Assembly (NCBI RefSeq): GCF_017352195.1
Contig: NZ_CP071445.1
Span: forward strand, 1,426,001-1,490,000
Direction of reading: 5' to 3'
Length of the DNA: 64,000 nt
DNA from: Sedimentibacter sp. zth1
GTDB taxonomy: Bacteria > Bacillota > Clostridia > Tissierellales > Sedimentibacteraceae
Shown: one piece after another, positions 10,793 through 18,761 of the stretch
Layout of the letters: each line of letters begins with the position of its first letter
Numbering within the stretch: position 1 is the stretch's first letter
Notes under the pieces: model-generated
The model's input: only the letters and a program-made list of their open reading frames with translations
The model's database searches: none
What the model was told of the DNA's origin: nothing
Translations under genes and position numbers: made by a program

Positions 10793-11584
10793 GTATTTTA
10801 TTAATTTTTTTTCTAGCAACAGTGCTACATAATACATTACTGCAGCAATTATAGCTAATACAAACACGCCCATCATCACTAAATCGAGTTTAAATACTTG
10901 GCTACCATACACTATCAAATAACCTATTCCCGCCTTTGATACAAGAAATTCTCCAACTATTACTCCAACCCATGATAGTCCAATATTAACCTTTATAACA
11001 CTTAATAGCATTGGAATATTAGCTGGTATAATAAGTTTATGAAGTATTTGAAGTTTATTTGCGCCAAATGATTTTAACAATGTAACTTTATCCTGTTCAA
11101 CGTTTATAAACCCCGTATAAACACTAAGTGTTGTTACAACTACAGAAATAGATGCTGCAGTTACTACAATACCTGAGAATCCAGCACCTGCCCAAAGTAT
11201 AATTATAGGTGCAAGGGCTGTTTTGGGAAGGCTATTTAAAACAATAAGATAAGGTTCAAAAATTCTAGCTGATCTTTTAGACATCCACAATAAAATTGCT
11301 ACTACAATTCCAACTATTGTACCAAGTAGAAATCCTGCAATTGTTTCCATTGTTGATACATATATATGGTTTAGCAAACTTCCATTGCTAATAAAGGTCT
11401 TAACCATGCTTACTATTTTAAGTGGACTACTTGTCAAAAATGTATCTATTAATCCAAATGATGCACTAATCTGCCATATACCAAAAAATAAAACAAATAT
11501 TAGTATCTGACTAATTCGAACAATTTTTGTATCCCTTTTAATATTTAATAAATATTTTTTATGTTCTTTTGAGAAATTACTCAC
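10790..11584 (-). CDS. ABC transporter permease, NitT/TauT (SsuC-like) family
   Basis: This 264-residue integral membrane protein has about six hydrophobic helices. The EAA-type loop that contacts the ATPase is visible in the family pattern around residues 165-190 (SVYTGFINVEQDKVTLLKSFGANKLQILHKLIIPANIP, quoted here as: SVYTGFINVEQ, then LLKSFGANK, then LIIPANIP). The frame is open further upstream, but the GTG at 11582-11584 is chosen because it sits behind AAGGAG and overlaps the ATPase stop (GTGAGTAA). Relatives import sulfonates, nitrate, taurine or thiamine precursors. No substrate-binding protein gene lies beside it. Confidence 0.85.
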   Translation of the reverse strand: MSNFSKEHKKYLLNIKRDTKIVRISQILIFVLFFGIWQISASFGLIDTFLTSSPLKIVSMVKTFISNGSLLNHIYVSTMETIAGFLLGTIVGIVVAILLWMSKRSARIFEPYLIVLNSLPKTALAPIIILWAGAGFSGIVVTAASISVVVTTLSVYTGFINVEQDKVTLLKSFGANKLQILHKLIIPANIPMLLSVIKVNIGLSWVGVIVGEFLVSKAGIGYLIVYGSQVFKLDLVMMGVFVLAIIAAVMYYVALLLEKKLIKY

Positions 11585-12329
11585 CGAGCTCCAACTCCTT
11601 CCATATATCATTGAAATATCCGCCAAATTTATGATTATTACGACAATTCATTGGTGTCCTTTCATCATCTTCTAAGTCAAAGTATATATGAAACTCTTTT
11701 TTTATACATGCAGGTCTAGCCGTTAATACTATCACTCTATCTGACATACTTACGGCTTCAGGTATATCATGTGTAACTAAAATTGTTGTTTTTTTCTCTT
11801 TTCTAAGTATAGTACCCACATCGTTGCCAACTGATAATCTTGTTTGATAATCTAATGCTGAGAAAGGTTCATCTAACAACAATATATCAGGCTCAATAGC
11901 TAATGTTCTAGCTAATGCCGCCCGTTGTCTCATCCCTCCTGAAAGTTGTCTTGGATAATAATTCTCGAATTTTTCTAACCCATACTTTTCAAGCATTAAT
12001 TTAACTTTATTTATGTTATCTTTTGATTTCTTGTTCTTAATTTCTAAACCTATAAGGCAGTTATTTAGTATTGTTCTCCATTCATATAATTGATCTTTTT
12101 GAAACATAAACCCTATATTATTACTCTCTATATAAACCTCACCATATGAAGGCTCCTCAAAGCCTGCAATTATAGAAAGAATTGTTGATTTCCCACATCC
12201 TGATGGACCAACAATAGATACTATTTCACCTTTTTTTACCTCTAGTGATATATTATCAATAGCTTTAGTCTCATTTACTATAGTATGATAGTACTTGCCT
12301 ATATTTTTTAACTTACATACATATTCCAC
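11577..12329 (-). CDS. ABC transporter ATPase, NitT/TauT (SsuB/TauB-like) family
   Basis: This 250-residue ATPase has Walker A GPSGCGKST at residues 41-49, the signature LSGGMRQRAALAR near 135-147 and Walker B ILLLDEPFS near 155-163, followed by the switch histidine in LVTHD. It would energise the overlapping permease. An ATG at 12350 extends the frame by seven codons, but the GTG at 12327-12329 has GGAGGGG six bases ahead and is preferred. A decayed copy of this gene's 5' part lies at 25185-25607 in the same orientation. Confidence 0.88.
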   Translation of the reverse strand: MEYVCKLKNIGKYYHTIVNETKAIDNISLEVKKGEIVSIVGPSGCGKSTILSIIAGFEEPSYGEVYIESNNIGFMFQKDQLYEWRTILNNCLIGLEIKNKKSKDNINKVKLMLEKYGLEKFENYYPRQLSGGMRQRAALARTLAIEPDILLLDEPFSALDYQTRLSVGNDVGTILRKEKKTTILVTHDIPEAVSMSDRVIVLTARPACIKKEFHIYFDLEDDERTPMNCRNNHKFGGYFNDIWKELELGE

Positions 12330-12364
12330 GTTATCCCCTCCACACAGCATAACATTGTATTAAT

Positions 12365-12393
12365 ATATTATTCGCTTGCAGCTATTAAGTTAA
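12365..12393 (-). promoter_or_regulatory. promoter candidate for the ABC transporter
   Basis: On the minus strand TTAACT (12388-12393) and TAATAT (12365-12370) are 17 bases apart, downstream of the terminator and upstream of the ATPase ribosome site. The same boxes are kept in the copy near 25643-25671 (TTAACT and CAATAT). Confidence 0.45.
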
Positions 12394-12404
12394 TCTTTTT
12401 AGGC

Positions 12405-12443
12405 AAAAAAATTGGACCAAATGCTACCTTTCATTTGATCCAA
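12405..12443 (-). terminator. strong terminator between the glycan operon and the ABC genes
   Basis: On the minus strand TTGGATCAAATG pairs with CATTTGGTCCAA (one G-T pair) around an 8-base loop and is followed by seven T. It ends the rfbF-to-acetyltransferase operon, about 107 bases after its last stop. If transcription starts between the two, it could instead act as an attenuator for the ABC genes. The element is duplicated at 25683-25721. Confidence 0.85.
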
Positions 12444-12549
12444 ATTTAAATAAAATACATAATAAATAGAGGGGGAATTCTTTATATTACTAATATACAC
12501 TAAATTGTTAAATTTAAACATGATGATTGTTAAGTTTTTGTAACAATTG

Positions 12550-13086
12550 TTAGTGTGTATTAAATTCACTTGATAATAATGATATAATTCTAGAAGCCCA
12601 CCATCTACCTTCATAGAAATAATTTTGTCTTAATAATCCGTCTTGATTAAATCCTAACTTGTCATATAAAGCTTTTTTCTTATGATCAAATTCATAAATT
12701 TCCGTCCAAATTTTATTAAGATTGAGTTCATTAAAGCCATAATCAAATAATAATTTACATGCTTCCTCTGCATATCCACAATCATCAATATAACATTCAT
12801 CTATCCCAATATATAGTGAAAGATCCGCATATCTATGAACCCAGTTAATATAACACAAACCACAACATCCTATTAATTTTTTAGTACAATTATCAAATAT
12901 AGAGAACATAATTGTATTTTTATCATTCACAACAGTATTTTCAAACCATTTATTTTGCATATTTTCATTTATATCTCTATATTCTCTGAAATACTTCCTA
13001 AATTCCGGAAGATTTCTCCACTCCATAAGTTGTTCCAAATCTTCTTTCTCAATAGCTTTTATTTTTACCTTATTTCCACTAATCAT
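12550..13086 (-). CDS. GNAT-family N-acetyltransferase, PseH/RimJ-like
   Basis: This 178-residue protein fits the GNAT fold: an N-terminal KVKIKAIEKEDLEQLMEWRN typical of RimJ/RimL-like members (here split as KVKIKAIEKEDL and LMEWRN), a central acetyl-CoA region ending in DLSLYIG near residue 95, and FGFNQDGLLRQNYFYEGRW-like C-terminal wording (GFNQDGLLRQ near 150). It overlaps neuB by 4 bases (ATGA). Beside a NeuB-type synthase the best guess is acetylation of an amino sugar nucleotide, as PseH does in pseudaminic acid synthesis, but the substrate is inferred from position only. Confidence 0.75.
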   Translation of the reverse strand: MISGNKVKIKAIEKEDLEQLMEWRNLPEFRKYFREYRDINENMQNKWFENTVVNDKNTIMFSIFDNCTKKLIGCCGLCYINWVHRYADLSLYIGIDECYIDDCGYAEEACKLLFDYGFNELNLNKIWTEIYEFDHKKKALYDKLGFNQDGLLRQNYFYEGRWWASRIISLLSSEFNTH

Positions 13087-14150
13087 TCAACATCACCCCA
13101 AGTTATAGCTTCATCTGCATAAACATCCTTAACAAGACTTTTCCCAATTAATTTTTCTATATCATATGGTGGTATTTGACCATTTCTTATTGGTCTAAGA
13201 GGGAAAATATCTTCCTTAGTTAAAATATGTCCTTTTGAAAAGTTATATTTAAAATATAATGCCCTTCTTTGCACAACAGATGTTTCTTTTTCGTTACTTT
13301 CTATTTTTTTTATACCGTCACCTAATGCATTATATAATTTATTTGCTGAAATAACCATTTCGCACCAAGTAGTAGGATTCATTGAAAATTTATGGTCGGG
13401 ACCAATTCTATTATTATCGTCAGTAAAATGTTTTTCTATAACTCTTGCTCCTAATGCAATTGCTCCTAAAACTGTTTCGTAGCCATATGTGTGATCTGAT
13501 AAACCTAAAATCGCATTAGGAAACTTTTCTTTATAAGTCCTTAAAACATTTAAATTAATATAATTATAATTATCATCATTTGCTGTGTAGTTAGTATTAC
13601 ATTGCATCAATATTAGATTTTCATTATACATTTCTATTGTGTTTACAGCTCTTTCAACATCTTCAATGCTAGAAGCACCTGTCGCTAATAAAACTGGTTT
13701 ACCTTTTTTGGCTATATATTCTACAATTTCTTTCCAGGTAATATCTCCAGAACCTATCTTAAAACAATTAGAATACTTATCAGCAATATCTACATTATGG
13801 AAATCATAAGGGCTTGTTAGATATTCGATTCCAACTTCTTCACACTTTTTCTTTAGTAATGGTGTCCAATCAACTGAAATACTTGCATCTTCATAAACAT
13901 CATAAACTGATTTTTTCCAATTCTTTTGATGTGATAATTGTCCATTCATACTATCAAATCCATTACGACTAACGATAGTACTTGCTTTGAAATTTTGAAA
14001 CTTGGCCGCATCAGCACCAGCTTCTTTAGCTAATTCAATTAATTTAAATGCTCTTTGTAAACTACCGTCGTGATTGGCTGCTATATCTGCAACAAAGTAT
14101 GGCTTGTTAAGCATACTTATTTCTTTTTCTCCTATTTTAATAATTTTCAT
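13083..14150 (-). CDS. NeuB/PseI-family nonulosonic acid synthase
   Basis: NeuB-type enzymes condense phosphoenolpyruvate with a six-carbon amino sugar to give a nine-carbon sialic, legionaminic or pseudaminic-type acid. This 355-residue protein has the barrel domain with VADIAANHDGSLQRA near residue 20, AAKFQNFKAST near 48, IGSGDITW near 138 and LGLSDHTYG near 215, and a C-terminal SAF (antifreeze-like) domain from about 295. It overlaps both neighbours by 4 bases (ATGA). Which acid it makes cannot be read from sequence. No CMP-sugar synthetase and no PseG- or NeuC-type hydrolase is in the window. Confidence 0.85.
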   Translation of the reverse strand: MKIIKIGEKEISMLNKPYFVADIAANHDGSLQRAFKLIELAKEAGADAAKFQNFKASTIVSRNGFDSMNGQLSHQKNWKKSVYDVYEDASISVDWTPLLKKKCEEVGIEYLTSPYDFHNVDIADKYSNCFKIGSGDITWKEIVEYIAKKGKPVLLATGASSIEDVERAVNTIEMYNENLILMQCNTNYTANDDNYNYINLNVLRTYKEKFPNAILGLSDHTYGYETVLGAIALGARVIEKHFTDDNNRIGPDHKFSMNPTTWCEMVISANKLYNALGDGIKKIESNEKETSVVQRRALYFKYNFSKGHILTKEDIFPLRPIRNGQIPPYDIEKLIGKSLVKDVYADEAITWGDVE

Positions 14151-15013
14151 ACATTTAAACTCCTTAAAAATTTATAATTTCTATATATTTCTTTATTATT
14201 AATCATGTATTGTTTCAGTTCTTTAATCATGCAGAAATAACTTTTTTGTATATAATCTATATCTTCCCTATTGGATTTTAAAGAATTATCAGTAAAATTA
14301 TTTTCTATTTTATTAATTGTAATGTTTTTTAAATTAAATTCTTCTTTAACCATGCTTATAAAATCAGCTTTTGACATAGTTTGATTTGAGCATAAATGAT
14401 AAACTCCACTTATTGGATTTCTAATAATTACTTCAATAAATTTAGCAAATTCTAAAGTAGTAACAGCATTAAATAGAGTATTTTTATATCCATTCACAAC
14501 TGCATTTTGGTTAACGAACCAATTAAACAATCCAACACCATCATATAAATCCGGACCAACTATACTTGTTCTAATAGTTAGATTTTTGTCATCTATAAGT
14601 TCACCTAATATTTTAGTTTTGCCATAAAATGTATTAGAATCAGTTAAACTATCCTCGTCATAAGGCGCATTTAATCCTGAAAATACCCCATCAGAACTAA
14701 CTTGTATTATACGAGTTTTAGTATTTTTCAATAACTCTGCAAGCTTATGTGGAAAATAAGAATTTAACATAATAGCATTAGTTTTATTTTCCTCACTTTT
14801 TTTCACTAATATAGCAGCACAATTAATTATATAATCAAAATCATAATTTAATATCATATTTAAACTTTTATTATCTAGAACATCAACTAATATAGTTTTT
14901 TCATTAACTTTTCTACTCTTTGATATATTAATTACATCATATCCCATATTTATTAAATATAAAGTGACCATATGTCCTAGCATACCACTAGATCCTATAA
15001 CTAAAATTTTCAT
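14147..15013 (-). CDS. SDR-family reductase, RmlD-like
   Basis: This 288-residue protein has an N-terminal Rossmann fold (MKILVIGSSGMLGHMV) and the extended SDR tyrosine-lysine pair in FYGKTK near residue 130, with SSDGVF before it. The family reduces 4-keto sugar nucleotides, dTDP-4-dehydrorhamnose reductase being the best-known member. An ATG four codons upstream contains the GGAG ribosome site, so the ATG at 15011-15013 is used. It lies between an epimerase-like gene and neuB and could finish one of the keto-sugars made in this operon, for instance as a YerF-like reductase. Confidence 0.8.
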   Translation of the reverse strand: MKILVIGSSGMLGHMVTLYLINMGYDVINISKSRKVNEKTILVDVLDNKSLNMILNYDFDYIINCAAILVKKSEENKTNAIMLNSYFPHKLAELLKNTKTRIIQVSSDGVFSGLNAPYDEDSLTDSNTFYGKTKILGELIDDKNLTIRTSIVGPDLYDGVGLFNWFVNQNAVVNGYKNTLFNAVTTLEFAKFIEVIIRNPISGVYHLCSNQTMSKADFISMVKEEFNLKNITINKIENNFTDNSLKSNREDIDYIQKSYFCMIKELKQYMINNKEIYRNYKFLRSLNV

Positions 15014-15032
15014 TATTATCTCCATTAATAAA

Positions 15033-15905
15033 TCATTTTGTATTTTTTAATATATCGTAATCAATTATTTTTCTATTTAAATCATACCAATTATATAATT
15101 TTGCAATTGAATCGTCTATTAGACTAATCTTTACGTCAAATTCATTTTTAAGACGTATATTGCTTGCTGTATATGGTAAATTATGTCCATTCTTTAAAAT
15201 ATTTATCGGAAGTTCCTTGCCTGATATTTTCATAATTTTCTCAACTATATCAGTTAAACGTATTGTATTACCAGAAACTACATTATAATCATGATGTTTA
15301 GGTGTTGAAGATATAAACAGGTCTACAATATTAACTAAATCATCTATAAACATATAATCAAATTCACAATCCTGTCTTATACTTAATGGTAATTCAAAAA
15401 TAGCCTTGCAACAAATATTTGAAATAAAGCAACTTCTCCAATTCTCATATGGACCAAAAACTCCAAATAATCTTAAGTTATATATATTTTTAGAATTTCT
15501 TGCTATCAAATTTGCATTATATTTAGATAATCCATAAGCATTATCTGGTATTTTTTGTCCGAACAATTCTTCTGAAACATCCTTTATTGGAAACCTTTTA
15601 TCATATTCAGCACCTGAACCAAAGTATAATACTTTTTCTACTAAATTTGATATATTCTCTATATTTGCAGTCATTTTTATGTTTTTATATAGCTCTATAT
15701 CCGGATTTATATCTCTCTTATTATATACAGCTGTATTAATTACAATATCTATTTCGTTTAATTTAATATATGTTATTAAATCATCAAGTTTACAAATATC
15801 CAGCTGTTTTGAAATAGGAATGTGAAAATTGTACTTATTTTTAAGCATTTTATAAATATTTGCTCCAATGAATCCGCTTCCACCTATTAATAGTATATTC
15901 TTCAT
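15033..15905 (-). CDS. NAD-dependent epimerase/dehydratase (extended SDR)
   Basis: This 290-residue protein starts MKNILLIGGSGFIGANIY, a GxxGxxG nucleotide-binding turn, and has YGLSKYN near residue 135 with the catalytic tyrosine and lysine, preceded by FGSGAEYD. The family epimerises, dehydrates or reduces sugar nucleotides. Placed directly behind the thiamine-diphosphate enzyme it is a good candidate for the ketone reduction that follows acetyl transfer in yersiniose-type sugar synthesis (YerF role), but that is inference from gene order. Confidence 0.8.
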   Translation of the reverse strand: MKNILLIGGSGFIGANIYKMLKNKYNFHIPISKQLDICKLDDLITYIKLNEIDIVINTAVYNKRDINPDIELYKNIKMTANIENISNLVEKVLYFGSGAEYDKRFPIKDVSEELFGQKIPDNAYGLSKYNANLIARNSKNIYNLRLFGVFGPYENWRSCFISNICCKAIFELPLSIRQDCEFDYMFIDDLVNIVDLFISSTPKHHDYNVVSGNTIRLTDIVEKIMKISGKELPINILKNGHNLPYTASNIRLKNEFDVKISLIDDSIAKLYNWYDLNRKIIDYDILKNTK

Positions 15906-15913
15906 ATAATCAC

Positions 15914-17707
15914 CTATATTAGCATATTTTCTTTTACTTCCTGCTCTGATAAAAATGGATACAAATTTTCTAATTTTGAAGATGAAAATGTTCCATCCTT
16001 ATTAACAATAGTCATTGATTTTGGTATTTCATCAAAGTATACGGATGACATTACTTCACATAATACTGGTCTTTCATCATTCATAACTTGTTTTAAGACA
16101 CCGTCTATTTGCTCATTGTTTTCAATTTTATAATAATCTAGTCCATATGTTTTTGCAACATCATTAACCTTAGGAAAGTTTAATCCTGATACTTCATTAC
16201 AAGCTGTAAAATTACTTTTGAAGTTATTTTTTTGCATCATATATATGGAAGCATAGCCACTGTTTGATAGCACAAACAGTTTTATTGGTAAATTATAATT
16301 TTTTATCAACTGTAGTTCCTGAATATTGTGTTGAAGGCTACCATCACCTTCCAATGCAATTGTTCTATGTCTACCACTTGCTATACAGCTTGCTATAGTA
16401 GATGGTACTACAAAACCCATCGAGCCTAATCCCATTGAAGAAATAAACCTTTGTCCCTTTTTAAGCTTTACAGCCATGTGTGAAATACCGCATGTTCTAC
16501 CGGACGATGAACCTACAAAAACATCATGTTCTGTAAAATATGATGATAATTTTTCTGCAAATCTATAACCATCTGTAAAACCTTCGTTATCATTAGGCTG
16601 AATTTCCTTGTTTAAAGGGTATTTAGCTTTTATATCCATACAATATTTTATCCATACATCATAATGTGGCAAAATATATTCACTACTTTTTTCTAACATC
16701 ATATCAATGAATTCACTTGCATCAGCTTGTATTGATAATTCAAATTTCATTTTAAATTTATTCAACTCGTTTTCATCTATATCAACTATAACCTTTTTTG
16801 CATTAGGTCCAAAATTAACTTCATCATATGCAGTCAAAGCAGCATTTAACCTTGTTCCAATTATAATCAATAAATCACTATTTTGTAAAATATAGTTTGA
16901 ATACCTTTTAGCAGGTATTCCCGGTGAATCAAAATAATATGGATAATCTTCTTCAAAAATATCTTTTGATCTCCATGTGTTTAATACAGGCACTTTGAGT
17001 TTTTCTATTAATGCTTTTATAGTGTTCTTAGCACCTGCACCAACAACACCACCACCTACCAAAAATACAGGTCTTTTACTATTCTTTAGCAATTCATAAA
17101 CCTTTTCTACTGATGTATTAAATCCGTCTTTATCGATTGTATATTCAAGCTTTTCTTTTTCAGGGTAGAACTCATATAAATCTTCTATATTTACTTGTGC
17201 TGATTGGATATCTAAAGGAATATCTAGCCATACAGGTCCTTTCCTTCTGTGCGTAGCTAAATAAACCGCCTTTTGAAGGTGGTAACGAATTGAGTTTTTA
17301 TCTGTTATTTGAACCGCATATTTAGTAGTACTTTTTACCATTGAAATAATATCTACTTCTTGTGCTCCATACTGTCTGACACCTCTAAGCCTAGCACTAT
17401 CCTGAGTTTTACATTGTCCTGAAATAGCTAATACGGGAGTTGAATCTAAATATGCAGCTGATATTCCTGTTATAGCATTAGTTGAACCTGGACCTGTAGT
17501 AAGCATGCATACGCCTAATTTATTTGTAAACTTTCCATAACTATCTGCACAAATAGAAGATGCTTGCTCATTAAAATTGCAAATAACATTAATATTGCTT
17601 TTTCCTACTGAATCTAGTAAATGCATCATTCCTCCACCAGATATTAAAAACACATCTTTTACTCCGTAATTCTCTAAATAACTCATTATATAATCTGATA
17701 ATTTCAA
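15914..17707 (-). CDS. thiamine-diphosphate enzyme of the acetolactate synthase family, YerE-like candidate
   Basis: This 597-residue protein has all three parts of the acetohydroxyacid synthase family: an N-terminal pyrimidine-binding domain with the conserved glutamate in NEQAS (E47) and MLTTGPGSTNA near 68-78, a central domain (about 200-340), and a C-terminal diphosphate-binding domain with GDGS at 454-457 and the paired asparagine at 482. A TTG start (17705-17707) behind AGGAG is preferred to an ATG ten codons upstream. In an operon with CDP-3,6-dideoxyhexose genes it resembles YerE, which moves the acetyl unit of pyruvate to C-4 of the CDP-4-keto sugar to build a branched sugar. No ilv genes are near, so a branched-chain amino acid role is less likely. 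Confidence 0.75.
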   Translation of the reverse strand: MKLSDYIMSYLENYGVKDVFLISGGGMMHLLDSVGKSNINVICNFNEQASSICADSYGKFTNKLGVCMLTTGPGSTNAITGISAAYLDSTPVLAISGQCKTQDSARLRGVRQYGAQEVDIISMVKSTTKYAVQITDKNSIRYHLQKAVYLATHRRKGPVWLDIPLDIQSAQVNIEDLYEFYPEKEKLEYTIDKDGFNTSVEKVYELLKNSKRPVFLVGGGVVGAGAKNTIKALIEKLKVPVLNTWRSKDIFEEDYPYYFDSPGIPAKRYSNYILQNSDLLIIIGTRLNAALTAYDEVNFGPNAKKVIVDIDENELNKFKMKFELSIQADASEFIDMMLEKSSEYILPHYDVWIKYCMDIKAKYPLNKEIQPNDNEGFTDGYRFAEKLSSYFTEHDVFVGSSSGRTCGISHMAVKLKKGQRFISSMGLGSMGFVVPSTIASCIASGRHRTIALEGDGSLQHNIQELQLIKNYNLPIKLFVLSNSGYASIYMMQKNNFKSNFTACNEVSGLNFPKVNDVAKTYGLDYYKIENNEQIDGVLKQVMNDERPVLCEVMSSVYFDEIPKSMTIVNKDGTFSSSKLENLYPFLSEQEVKENMLI

Positions 17708-17737
17708 TTTATTTCTCCTATATACATAATAATTCAA

Positions 17738-18742
17738 CTATACATTTATTAACAATTTTCTTAATTGTTCTACAGAAAGCCATTGCGTATTTGTACCTGA
17801 ATTGTACTCAAATCCTTGTTCAATAAGTCTGCCACCTTTTGCATAGTAATTTTCAATATTCCACCAATCAAAATGTGGATAAATAATATAATGTTTATCA
17901 TATTCATAAGTAGTCGTTGAATCATCTGATGTAATCATTACTTCATGTAGTTTTTCACCTTCTCTTATTCCAACTTCTCTAAGCTCAATATCATCTCCAC
18001 CTATTGCTTTTGCTAAATCAGTAATTTTAAATGAAGGTATTTTAGAAATATATGTTTCTCCACCCTTCGATTGCTCCAATGCTTTTATAACTAAATCTAC
18101 TCCCTCATTAAGTGTAATCCAAAATCTAGTCATTCTTTTATCTGTTATAGGAAGACTTCTTTCTCCTGACTCAATTATATTTTTAAAATATGGTATTACT
18201 GAACCTCTGCTACCAGCTACATTACCATATCTAACTATAGAAAAAACAGTTTGTTTAGATGCTGTATATGCATTTGCTGATATAAATAACTTATCTGAAA
18301 CTAATTTAGTTCCTCCATATAGGTTTATAGGATTTACAGCTTTATCTGTAGATAAAGCTACTACCTTTTTAACTTTTTGGTCTATAGCTGCATCAACGAC
18401 ATTTTGTGCTCCGTGAATATTTGTTTTAATTGCCTCAAAAGGGTTATATTCGCAAGTTGGTACTTGTTTCATTGCTGCAGCATGTATTACATAATCAACA
18501 GCATAAAATGCCCTTTTAACTCTATCCTTATCTCTAACATCTCCAATAAAAAATCTTATTTTTTTTGTCTTCTCTTCTCCATACTTTTCAATTAATTTAT
18601 TTTTCATATTAAATTGCTTATATTCATCTCTTGAAAAAACTATAAGTCTCTCAAAATCATAATTTTCTATCAATCTTCTTGTAAAACATTGTCCAAAAGA
18701 ACCTGTGCCACCTGTAATTATTATTCTTTTACCATTAAACAA
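17738..18742 (-). CDS. pseB: PseB-type UDP-GlcNAc 4,6-dehydratase
   Basis: This 334-residue SDR starts MFNGKRIIITGGTGSFGQ and has HAAAMKQVPTCEYNP near residue 84, LYGGTKLVSDK with the tyrosine-lysine pair near 137, and RYGNVAGSRGSV near 166, wording typical of PseB rather than of CapD or FnlA. PseB turns UDP-GlcNAc into the 4-keto-6-deoxy-altro sugar, the first step to pseudaminic acid. The TTG at 18740-18742 is chosen because it gives the family N-terminus and sits 10 bases after AAGGA; a GTG upstream is too close to that site. PseC, PseG and PseF are not in the window. Confidence 0.82.
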   Translation of the reverse strand: MFNGKRIIITGGTGSFGQCFTRRLIENYDFERLIVFSRDEYKQFNMKNKLIEKYGEEKTKKIRFFIGDVRDKDRVKRAFYAVDYVIHAAAMKQVPTCEYNPFEAIKTNIHGAQNVVDAAIDQKVKKVVALSTDKAVNPINLYGGTKLVSDKLFISANAYTASKQTVFSIVRYGNVAGSRGSVIPYFKNIIESGERSLPITDKRMTRFWITLNEGVDLVIKALEQSKGGETYISKIPSFKITDLAKAIGGDDIELREVGIREGEKLHEVMITSDDSTTTYEYDKHYIIYPHFDWWNIENYYAKGGRLIEQGFEYNSGTNTQWLSVEQLRKLLINV

Positions 18743-18761
18743 AATTATCACGTCCTTTTTA

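Larger units (their letters stand above)
11906..12545. repeat. direct repeat R1, intact copy (ABC ATPase 5' part plus leader)
   Basis: This segment is nearly identical to 25185-25823 in the same orientation, over about 640 bases. It covers the 5' two thirds of the ABC ATPase gene, its leader, promoter candidate and the terminator hairpin. Homology starts abruptly at TTCTAGCTAATGCCG inside the ATPase gene and fades at the end of the acetyltransferase gene. It is one half of the duplication scar described in the findings. Confidence 0.9.

Noticed and set aside
12360-12480. Riboswitch upstream of the ABC ATPase
   Set aside because: The hairpin and T-run are there, but I see no aptamer consensus (for example no TPP or SAM core), and less than 100 bases are available before it.
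12399-12614. 71-codon minus-strand frame over the acetyltransferase end and terminator
   Set aside because: It overlaps the real acetyltransferase gene and runs through the terminator hairpin; its composition is that of intergenic sequence.
15914-17707. Biosynthetic acetolactate synthase (IlvB)
   Set aside because: The fold is the same, but there is no ilvN or other branched-chain amino acid gene, and it is embedded in a sugar-nucleotide operon.
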